Shown here in pieces: positions 8,303 through 16,782 of a stretch of 19,691 bases of DNA (position 1 is the stretch's first letter; each line of letters opens with the position of its first letter). The notes under the pieces are model-generated. The model was given only the letters and a program-made list of their open reading frames with translations. It had not been told where the DNA came from and ran no database searches. This DNA comes from Spirogloea muscicola (lineage: Eukaryota; Streptophyta; Zygnematophyceae; Spirogloeales; Spirogloeaceae): NCBI GenBank assembly GCA_009602725.1, contig WELB01000132.1, positions 264,313 to 284,003 of the forward strand. Reading direction: 5' to 3'. The translations under genes and the position numbers were made by a program.

Positions 8303-9959
8303 ATGGCCGCCGCGGCGGCGCGCGGGCCGCCGGCCGACGTCCCCGAGGCGCTGCTCCTGGCGCTGCCGCACCTGGACCTCCGAGGCCTGCTGGCCGTCGA
8401 GCAGGTCGGGAGTCAGGGTTAAGGTCCAGGGTCTAAGGCTGCCGCTGCGCTGCGGCTCCGCTCCGGGCTCCTCGGCCCGCTTCGCAGCAGCCATTGCCCG
8501 TCAGAGCTGGCGCAGCCGCTGGCAAGTGCGCAACTGGGTTCGCACTTGCTCGCGAGTTGAAGGCCTCTTCGGCCATGAGTCTTTGGCGCGGGAGGTGGGT
8601 CGCCTGGTTGGCCAGTCGGCGCCGCCTCATGGAGTGGAAGATTAGCTGGAAGATTGACAAGGGGGTAGCCATCATAGTCAAGCACATAATAAGGAAAAAA
8701 TGTAAGCTATCTAGGCGTCCACCCAGCTCCGTCCTCGGAAGAATGGCGTCAGAGTCTGGGACTTAGGCTTCCATGGCTGGCGCGCAGGTATGTCGGGCGC
8801 TGCAGGCTGCCGTGCGCTCCGACACGTCCCTGTGGTGCTCGCTGGCGCTCCGGGGGGGCACACGCGGGGCCCCCCAGCTCAACGACGACCGCCTCGCGAC
8901 CCTGGTGGCCCGCTCGCACGGCAGCTTGCAGTCCCTGCTACTCTGGCGGTGCCTCAGCATCACGTCACGGGGGCTGGCGGCCACGCTCAAGGACTGCCCA
9001 CGTCTGGAGAAGGTGGGTGCACATCACTGAGCCCGCCAATCATGGCAGTTGTGAAACTTGCAAGGCCAATGGTGCAGCGCAGGCACTCGGCCTCAGGTTC
9101 GCACTCTCAAGCTGCTATGCTGCCGAGGGTGCTGACGGGCGGCTGGCCATGTACGCAGCTGCACGTGGTGAACTGTAGGACCTCTATGAGCGCCTGCGAA
9201 GTTCTTCTTCTCGCCAAGAGCCTCGCCCATGCGGCAGAGCAGCTGGGCCTCCGCCCGAGCTTGCGGCAGCTTCGCCTGCAAGGCAGCCTCATGGAGCAGT
9301 GTTCAGGCACCGACTTGCTGGAGCTGCGCAGATACATGGCACCAGATGCAGGAAGAGTGAGCCCGCCTCAATCTCTCCGTGCGCGCGCGATGTGCTTTTG
9401 GGACCTGGACCTCATGTCGCCTAATGGCGCCTTCAATACGCTCCACAATGGCCTGCGGGAACTCAAGGAGCACGATGAGTCTGGCCGAGCCATAGATGTG
9501 GGGATCTGTGCAGGCTGCCATGAATTGCATGATACATACCAATGCTCGCCAGCAACATGTACCAACCCCCGCAAGCATTTGCAAGGCGACCAATCCAGTC
9601 CTCCATTGTGGTGCTGGTTGTGCGTCCCACGCTGCGAGTTCTGCTATGTCTGCAAGGAGCTCGATCCGGTGCAGGCTGACACGTTTGATCCAAGGCCGAC
9701 CTGGAGGCTGGACGTTGGTGACCAGAATTTGATGACGATGTGCCAGATTTGCGAGGTTTGCGAGCCCTGCTGGAAGCGCCTACCCAGGTGCATTTACTGC
9801 AACCAGGCCTCCTGCCCATACGGTCTTGATCAATGGGCGGGAAAAATCCACAACAAAACCTCATTTTTGTGCCCTTATTGCAATGCCACGGAATACAGTG
9901 ACATGCCCTGGGCTTCAGACAACGAGGACAACATATATCCAAAGGACTACACTGGCTGA
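8303..9959 (+). CDS. F-box/LRR protein with Cys-rich C-terminal region
   Basis: Probable substrate-recognition subunit of an SCF ubiquitin ligase. Exons 8303-8404, 8788-9012 and 9159-9959 join in phase 0 and give 375 residues. The start is the ATG in GCGGCCATGGCC, a strong context. Residues 12-60 form an F-box (DVPEALLLALPHLDLRGLL, then VCRALQAAVRSDTSLW), the part that would bind SKP1. Residues about 70-150 carry LRR-like segments (SLQSLLLWRCLSITSRGLAA, LEKLHVVNCR, LRQLRLQG); the LEK/LHVVNC repeat is completed exactly by splicing. Residues about 225-375 hold many CxxC pairs (CAGC, CWLC, CEFCYVC, CQICEVCEPC, CIYC, CPYC), probably two or more zinc sites. The gene starts 150 bases from the retrotransposon and telomere-like tract and points away from them. 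F-box plus RNI repeats is secure; the zinc region matches no named domain I can assign. Confidence 0.8.
8408..8436 (+). repeat. Possible second degenerate telomere-like tract inside F-box intron 1
   Basis: GGGAGTCAGGGTTAAGG, then TCCAGGGTCTAAGG, resembles mutated GGGTTTA units and begins four bases after the exon 1 donor. It is too degenerate to be sure. Confidence 0.3.
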
Positions 9960-10394
9960 GATGACTTGCGCAACTTTCTTTGCTCATGTTCGCCCTTGAA
10001 CTAGATTGAGGTTAGGAGCCTGGCCACTTGCTGCTGGCTGTAATCTCCTGTATACAAAGTCAGGCCTCCAGGATTCAAGCGTGTGCAAATACAATCAGAG
10101 ACGGGGTGCTCTAGTCGATGGGTATTCGACGAAAAGAGAGGCGGTGCTTTTTTGGTGCAGTGGCCGGGAATGTTCAATCTCGCAAGGAAGCATGTCTGAA
10201 AGCGACATGCTTGTCAAATAAAGAGCTCGCGGTGGAGGCGCACTCAAAGAGCAGTCACAGGGTCCATCGTCTCCAGTGATAGCAACAGCAGCATCACTGG
10301 TCTCAGATTTGTGATAACATTGCTACATTGAAAGAACTCCTTCTCTTTCCATTCGGTTGTTATATGCATAAGCTGACCAACATACATCAAACTC
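9960..10394. other. 3' untranslated and intergenic stretch after the F-box gene
   Basis: A TGTAA at 10039-10043, 80 bases past the TGA, is a good candidate polyadenylation signal; an AATAAA near 10216 is also present but less typical for this group. No reading frame here matches a family I recognise, up to the start of the next retroelement tail. Confidence 0.5.
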
Positions 10395-10905
10395 CAGGAG
10401 AGGGCGGTGGCTGTGAGAGGCCAGCCCAGGAAAGAATGAACAAACTTCGAATGGGCCAAAGAAATGTGCTAAAGCACACAGGGAATGTGGCCACGAAACA
10501 CTCAGTAACCCCTGTTGAGCAGCCGTAGGTCGGAGAAACTAGTCCGCGGGAAGCTGGTCCCCTGACCAGAGCCAGAGGCTGCAGCTGATGCGCGACCGGC
10601 TTGCAGATGCAGCGCGCGGGCCATTGACCGCTGCAGCGAGACTGACAGGCGCATACGATACACCTGAGCGAGAGAGCCTGCTGCGTTTGACATCAGCCTG
10701 CTCCCCGGCGTACCGGCAGGGAACAGCGCTGCAAAAGAGCTGATAAAGTAGCTCGCGCTACCGAGCTCCAGACGCCCCGTGTACATCGATGGCGAGCGGG
10801 AAGAACTCGTCCTCCAGCCGGTGATCCGCATACTTCAGTTCCTTTGCCCGGGCGGCGCAGGCCACCTGCGCCCAGCCTTGGAGAGAGAAGGCGCGCGAAG
10901 CGCAT
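10395..10905 (-). mobile_element. 5'-truncated retrotransposon tail, copy B
   Basis: On the minus strand this encodes the C-terminal end of the local element: AKELKYADH aligns with GKEQQYADH of the long copy, followed by NAAGSLAQVYRMRLSVSLQ and SFSDLRLLNRGY before the stop at 10502. The 3' tail keeps a GGGCTGGC stem-loop (10406-10427). The frame is broken near 10700-10830. Everything upstream of the nuclease is missing, as expected from incomplete reverse transcription. Confidence 0.8.
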
Positions 10906-11009
10906 GAAATCAAAAGGAGGCCAATTCAAGCCAATACATTCTTCAGATGGACGCAGATAGCGTGGAGTGGGCGTCGAACGAGTAGTTTGTCACGTCCAGG
11001 ATGAGGCGC

Positions 11010-11252
11010 GGTCAGAAAGAAAGAAGAAAGTGCTCGCCCATAGAGAAGAGGAGCTGGCAAAGCCAGCCCAAAGAAGAATGGACGATGTCCACAGCCAAAA
11101 GGAAAAGGTGCCGAAGAAGGACTATTCTACAATACACAAGACGATGCAGAGGGAAGTTCAGTACCGGCGAGTGAGTAACAAAAATCAGAGTAGCTCGCTG
11201 CAGGGAAAGACGCACTGCGCCGAGAGCCCGAGGCAGAGGGTTCCGCCAGCCA
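11010..11252 (-). mobile_element. 5'-truncated retrotransposon tail, copy C
   Basis: This copy retains only about the last 30 codons and the 3' tail. On the plus strand it shares GACGCACTGCGCCGAGA and a TTCAGTACC segment with the long copy near 4770 and 4730, and has the cleanest stem-loop of the family (GCTGGCAAAGCCAGC, within 11050-11069). The tail ends with TATGGGCGAGC on the minus strand, as in the other copies. Confidence 0.7.
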
Positions 11253-11302
11253 GTGGAGTGGCCAGTAAATGAGTCGACCCGCCTGGCGTTGAGAGCGTCA
11301 CC

Positions 11303-11340
11303 CTTCTGCTCCTTCTTCTCTATGGGCGAGCAATTTCTTC
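11303..11340 (+). mobile_element. Very short + strand retrotransposon end abutting copy D
   Basis: CTCTATGGGCGAGCAATTTC reads as the extreme 3' end of the family in plus orientation (the long copy has TTTATGGGCGGGCAATTTC on its own sense strand). It meets copy D tail-to-tail, forming the small palindrome TTTCTTCACAGAAGAAA at the junction. Confidence 0.5.
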
Positions 11341-11842
11341 ACAGAAGAAAAAGTGGCTCTCCCAATGGGGGCAAGGGCTGTGAGAAGCCAGCCCGAAAAG
11401 AATTGACAAGGTTCGAAGGGGCCAAAGTACGAGCTAAGCAGCGACTGCGGGGCCTGAAGAGGCTATGGCAGAACGGGGGAGGATGGACCACTCAGTAGTT
11501 ACGAATAAGGAGCCTCACATCCGACAGACTAGCTGCCGGAAAACTATCCCCCTGACGAAAGCCTGAGGCCGCAGCGAGAGCACGGCCAGCACACAGATGC
11601 AAGGCGTGGGCCGTGGACCGCTGGAGGGAGACGGACAAGCACATACGATACACCGGAGCCCACGAGCCAGCGGCGTTGAAGTCAGCCGGCTCACCGCGCC
11701 TGCGGGATACAGCGCGCCGTGCAAGCCTGGCCAACAGGTCGAGCCAGTGGAATCAGAGAGCCCCGTGCACGTCCACAGCCAGGGGGACGAACTCATCGGC
11801 AGCCGGGTGGTCGGCGTGTTTGGCCTTCACAGCCATTGACGA
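11341..11842 (-). mobile_element. 5'-truncated retrotransposon tail, copy D
   Basis: The minus strand encodes KHADHPAADEFVPLAVDVHG, then after a break FNAAGSWAPVYRMCLSVSLQ and SLSDVRLLIRNY with a stop at 11492. The tail shares GGCCCCTTCGAACCTTGTC with the long copy and a GGGCTGGCTTCTCACAGCCC loop at 11375-11394. The 5' truncation is at about 11842, close to where copy E begins in the opposite direction. Confidence 0.8.
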
Positions 11843-11849
11843 AAGTCGA

Positions 11850-12065
11850 AAGAGCTCTGCCTGAGCCTAGCTTCTCTCACTTGAGGCTGCTTAGCAGGGG
11901 TTACTGGTGATACGTAGCTGTCTTGATCTTTTGTTGTGCTTGATTTCCCTTAGCGCTTCCCCTGGCCCCCTTCTCGTACTTTGTCATACTTTTTTGGGCT
12001 GGCTTTTCCAGCCCCTATCCTCAATGGGCGAGCCCTTCCCTTATCTTTTACTGCTGAGGGGCAGA
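11850..12065 (+). mobile_element. 5'-truncated retrotransposon tail, copy E, plus orientation
   Basis: The plus strand encodes SFSHLRLLSRGYW, matching the family C-terminus (SFSDLRLLNRGY in copy B), followed by a tail with GGGCTGGCTTTTCCAGCCCC at 11996-12015 and ATGGGCGAGCCC. It ends about 120 bases before the start codon of the CBS gene, so it may lie in that gene's promoter or 5' untranslated region. Confidence 0.7.
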
Positions 12066-12184
12066 TGAGTAGTGCAGTTGACGGGCCAACGTTAACGCGC
12101 ATTCGGTCGTTTTCCCAGGTTCCACTTGGCACTCTGACCGCCGCCGCGACTGCCGCCGCCGCCGCCCGGGCAGGCCCCGCTGCC

Positions 12185-15175
12185 ATGGCGACGGCGGTGG
12201 CGCTCGCGGACGGCCTGGCGGCCTTCCTGCGGAGCACCGCCGTGGGCGACCTGGTGGTGGCCAAGCAGCGCATCGCCGAGGTCCCGTACACGTCCACCGG
12301 TGCGATGTCCAGCCGCTGGTCTCGCCGCTGCAGCAGCGCTCTCAGACGTGAACTCTTGCGATTACATAGCTCAGTCAGTTGGCGCTTGGAGCTGGCTGCG
12401 GGACCTCAGCGCAATGGCGGCCATGCTGCGCCGCCGCCGCTGGATGCCGCAGTCGGCGACGTGCTGCAGACGATGCTGATGCGGGACGTGACGGCGGTGC
12501 CGGTGGCGGCGCCGCCGGGCGAGTTCATCGGCGCCGGCGGCTCCAGGTGGGGCCTGCGAGCCGCCCGGCTCAGGCGGCCATGAGGTGACCGGGACCGATA
12601 GAGCCGGCTTAGATGGAGACCGATAGACATCTGACAAGGAAGGAGACCGATAGACATCTGACAAGGAAGGTCACAGGTCCACTGTGCCGCGCTTCACTTC
12701 ATATCCATGGCAATCAGAGGGGAATGGCGATGGGGCTGTCGTCTGAATCGTTCCACTTGCGGCACCGCGTGCAGCATCCTGGAGTCGGACCCGCGCACGG
12801 GCATTGTGCGGAAGCAGGCGAGTGCTTGCCGCAGCCGGAGTGGCAGCTCATACAGTTTCTGCTCATAGCTCAGAGTCCAGCCGGTTAAGGGTGGTGCTCC
12901 AGCGTGACCCTGGCTTTGGGCTGTCGTCTGCGCTCGGTATGCGCAGTCTCGTTTCCGTGGTTAGCCCTGCCAATGGTTGAAGGGGTTTGGCACCTGTTGC
13001 AGTACATTGGCATCGTGGACATGCTGGATGTGCTCATCCACCTGGCCGAGATCACTGGACAGGAGGCTGGCGAGGAGCAGCTAGAGACGCCAGTCGAGAG
13101 TGAGCTTCATGGCTTGACCTGCTCGTCGCCCTCCTCGCCAGGTCGAGCCAGACGAAGCCAAGCCGCTTGCCTCACACGACAAACAGTGACTCCAATTGGC
13201 GCGCAGGCATCATTGGACACTCGATGGAGGGCCTGAGCCTCTGGGCCATGGGGCCCTCAACGTCGTGAGCTGCCACCCTCTCATTTGCTAGGCCCTGTTC
13301 AGGTGCTTGCTGGTGCTGGCTGGGTTCCGGGCCCTTGCACTTGCTCTCCTTCCTGGACATGCTGAGCATCAGAATCTGAAGGACCGCTTGTAGCTTGCAG
13401 TCTATCCTGGCGTCTGTGTTTGATGTTGCTGGAACAAGAGGCTAGGCTTTTGGACATGGCCAAACTTTTGGCTTTGCAGAATAGGAGCCTAGTTGGAACC
13501 TTAAACTAGTCATCCCGAAGGCAATAAGCACCTATCAAAGGGTGCTGGTGGATTACCTAACCTGATGTGAAGTTGGCCTTTCCGATGTCTTGAGCTGGCA
13601 GCATGCTAGGCCATTCATAGAGGCACTTACTTTTGCAGGCTGTATGATGCACTGGAGCCACTGAGTAAAGGGGTCCACCGCATGCTCGTTCCCTTTGAAC
13701 CCACAAGCCCGCAGGTGTCCCACCATCCCTCTGCCGTTGTTATACTGAAGCACCCACATGAGCTTACTTAGCTTGCCACTACGAATGGAGCTGACTTAGC
13801 TCGCTACCACGGTGAGAAGCTTGACTCACGCCCTCATGTACTGTAAATACAAGCTGCTTGCAATGTAGGAGCGAACAGGAGGTATAGAGTTGAGCGAGAC
13901 TGCGACGAGCTACCGCATGGTCACGCAAACTGACGTCATCCGCAGCCTTGTCAATGTGCGCTCCTCATTATTGTACCCCTTCATAATCCTTTTGAGGGAG
14001 CAGCTCATGCTGTGGTACTAGCTTTGGGAGTAGCTTGAGCATGGGGAGCACTTGACCTGGCATAGCACCATTGGCTCATGATGCTCAATTTGTCTGATCT
14101 TTCCAGCAAAGCGGTGAAACGGCTCCCTTCTTGTCGGAGGTGTGTACCTGATGCTGTTCCTGTCAGCTATTAATCATAGATGCAGATCTCAGAGGCGACG
14201 GTCTCACTGTCTAAGTGTGGCTAATGCTTGGCTTGCCACACCAATCCGCAGACTATTGACAGCCTGCAGCTGGTTAACCACAGCGTCTTTGCTGTCCCAT
14301 CCACCATGCTGGTCCTCGACGTTGTCAGGGTGAGGATATTGCCATGCTGGCATTGGAACTTCATTTTGATAATTGCAACCCTGCAGCTCCAATCTGCTCT
14401 TTCATCTCTCTCTTCTCTCCTCATGAATGTTGCCCTTGACACCGAAAGATTCTGCTGTCTTTGTGCAGTGCATGCAGCAAGCATCCATACAATCCGTCGC
14501 TGTTGTTGAGCCAACCCCAGACATCACGCGCGAGCCAATGCTGGCCAAGGTCATGGTACCAGCAAGCCCTGGCTAGGACTATTGTCTCAGGTCATGAGTA
14601 GGACTCTCATCCACTTTCTATCCTGTGTTGATCCATCAACTGCATTTGCCTGTCACATGAAGCGAGCTCACTATGGAGTCAACGGTCGCACCTTGGCTCC
14701 TGCAGGGGCAGGGCAGACGATTGCTTGGCAATTTCTCAGCCAGCGACCTTCGTGGGTGCACTGCAAAGTCCCTGCGCTCTCTTTCCAGCGTCACAGTGGA
14801 GACCTTCTTCCGCAGAATGGAGGCAGAGACTCGGCACTCTCAAGCTGGGGCAAGTGAGGGACTTGGACCTCAACCTTTGGCATGCCCCCACATGTTGAAA
14901 ATTCATCTTCGCCTTGCTCTCACAGACGGCTGCATGCCATCTAACATAGACAGTATGCAACTGTCTGCCATTGTCTCTGCTCAGGCACAAGGAGGATAGC
15001 AGTAGTTTGTCAGCCTGGCAGCCAATTGGGGGCAGTCCTTCAGGAGGCCTTGACACGGCGGGCGCACAGAGCGTGGGTGGTTGACGGCGCACAGTGCCTG
15101 CTTGGTGTCGTCACGTTCTCGCAAGTGCTCAAGGCTGCTCGCCAGGCTGCCATGACTTATGGGACATCCGTGTAG
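12185..15175 (+). CDS. Four-CBS-repeat protein, SNF4/AMPK-gamma or PV42-like
   Basis: Twelve exons: 12185-12299, 12453-12546, 12775-12817, 13003-13099, 13207-13264, 13639-13714, 13899-13955, 14107-14139, 14252-14329, 14469-14549, 14706-14853, 15036-15175. All phases agree and the sum is 1020 bases, 339 residues plus TAG. CBS1: VGDVLQTMLMRDVTAVPV ... YIGIVDMLDVLIHLAE. CBS2: GLSLWAM, SLYDALEPLSKGVHRMLVPF ... YRMVTQTDVIRSLVN. CBS3: SVFAVPSTMLVLDVVR, CMQQASIQSVAVVE ... LLGNFSASDLRG. CBS4: VETFFRRM ... RRAHRAWVVDG ... LLGVVTFSQVL. Such proteins bind adenine nucleotides as regulatory subunits of SnRK1/AMPK-type kinases; GHSMEGLSLW resembles plant PV42-type members. Intron 3 starts with GC. Exon 7 has a weak acceptor and the exon 10 donor could be 6 bases later. 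No kinase-binding or glycogen-binding domain is present. Confidence 0.88.
12615..12668 (+). repeat. Two perfect tandem 27-bp units in a CBS-gene intron
   Basis: The 27-base unit beginning GGAGACCGATAGACATCTGA occurs at 12615-12641 and again, identical, at 12642-12668. A degenerate relative (GACCGGGACCGATAG) lies just upstream at about 12587. It lies in intron 2 of the CBS gene. Confidence 0.85.
12818..13002 (+). other. GC-AG intron of the CBS gene
   Basis: The exon ends AAGCAG and the intron opens GCGAGT and closes TTGCAG. Joining gives RTGIVRKQ followed by YIGIVDMLDVLIHL, exactly as in CBS proteins and in phase. GC donors are a known minor class and typically have this strong CAG/GC(A/G)AGT context. 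Confidence 0.75.
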
Positions 15176-16782
15176 GCTCGGCTCCTGTACAGAAACTTGG
15201 TAGATCCACTTTGTCTGAGACCCGCTGCAGTCTCAAACATCTTGTGTTGGCAGCTTTTGATATTTTCATGGTACTCTCTTGCTGGCATTGCGATCGCAAT
15301 TGAATGTCAGCAGTTGCAATTTGGTGCTGGCACGTGATTGTCTCGCCTGCAGTACCTTTTGTTGTTCAAGCTCACCAATCAAGCAAGCTAATGACCTAGC
15401 AAGTGAAATTCTACAGCTGAACGTGTGTGCTTCGAGGGGCTGCACTTCTGCTTGTAAGCTGAGCAACTCGACAACATACTTCAGTCACCATCGTTCCTGT
15501 CTGTGGCGTGCTTCTGAGAGCGTCTCGGAGCGCTCCCTGAGAAAGGGTTGTCCGGCACATAGGGCTTTTCTGAAAAGCGACCGCGCTGCTACATTGCGCC
15601 CTAGCTATGGCTGCCACCCCCTAGATGCGCGCAAAACCATTCCTAGCCTGCAGAGATAGGGGCTGTCTGCTTGTTCTGCTGCTAGACCGCGCCCAGTATG
15701 CAGATGCAAGGCAAACGCCTGACATTGCGCCTCTAGGATGGTGACATGAATGCAGAGGCAAAGGAGCTTGGCAGACACAACCCACAGCTCGCAGTTCTGT
15801 GCCTGTCCCGCGCGCCATGGTAGCGGCAAGATAATAACAAAGGGCCCAGGGACGCGATGGCCAGCGGGAGACGGTGCTGTGTCAGGCTGCCTCCCGAGCT
15901 TCCATTGAAGGGCTGCTAAAGCGGGACCCGTAGGCCTGTCCCTGTTGTTGAAGTTTCACAAGTAGCCAGAAGCTAACACAGAAATTCGTATGAAGAAGTC
16001 TGCTGGGTGCAGTCGACAAGCAGCAAGCAGCTGCGAGCATTTGCCATCCCTGCCGTTGATCAAGGTCACACAGTTGTTGGTGAACTATGTGAACAAACGC
16101 CACACTCTTCGCAACGTGTGAGCAACATGCTAGGCAATACAATATCTGATGTCAAAATCAGGAGAGTTGCAACTTACCAAGTCACAATTTGACACAAAAG
16201 CTCTTCACAACCTTTTATCTCCAGCTTGCGCACACTGTTCAAACAACAGTCACTGATGATGATTTCTCTTCCACTGCATTGGCACTACCTCAGCCACAAA
16301 CCCTGCTAAGAAAGAGTAGCAGCCCAAGCCCCTCAATCAGGACACTAGGCTACTCTAGTCAACCAGTGAATGACCACAATACACAAATTTGGTCACTGTT
16401 GACATGAGCCAGGGTAATGAATAGCAACTAAACGGGGGCAGAGCTAGAATTCTGAGGAAAGACCAAAGCTTAAAGCCTAAACGCTAACACACTAAAGGCC
16501 AAACAGGACACCAGGGCGCAGCTTTCAGTGACAAAAGCTTAACACAAGACCTGAGCCAAGCTGTTAACAATTGCACGTCCATCTGGGTCGCCAGTTGGTG
16601 GGTCATCGAGGGGAGGGTGCAGCCAAAAGCCAAGCTTACCTTTATGTGCCACCCCAAGCAAAAGGCCAAGGATTACGTGTTGGGCTCACTTGGTGAGGTC
16701 AATAGTAGCTATCATCTTAGCTTGCAATCAACGGGCTAAACAGAAAAAAGTGCACAGTGATACTCCAAGTGCATATTGACAC
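15176..16782. other. Intergenic region between convergent CBS and TRM5 genes
   Basis: About 1.6 kb lies between the CBS stop and the last TRM5 exon. A TGTAA at 15453-15457 may serve the CBS transcript. Frames are short and unrecognised, apart from a possible retroelement relic near 15640-15800. No tRNA or rRNA signature was seen. The stretch is less GC-rich than the gene starts. Confidence 0.55.
15640..15800 (-). mobile_element. Possible old relic of the retrotransposon C-terminus
   Basis: The minus-strand frame contains QAFALHLHTGRGLAA, aligning with ARALHLQAGRASAA and AHALHLCAGRALAA of copies B and D, and the DNA CAGATGCAAGGC is shared with copy D. No stem-loop or tail is recognisable next to it, so it is either an old fragment or chance. 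Confidence 0.4.

Noticed and set aside
11400-11420. GGTTCGAAGG as a possible tRNA T-loop
   Set aside because: No cloverleaf partners are nearby, and the same sequence recurs in the retrotransposon tails (GGCCCCTTCGAACC on the other strand).
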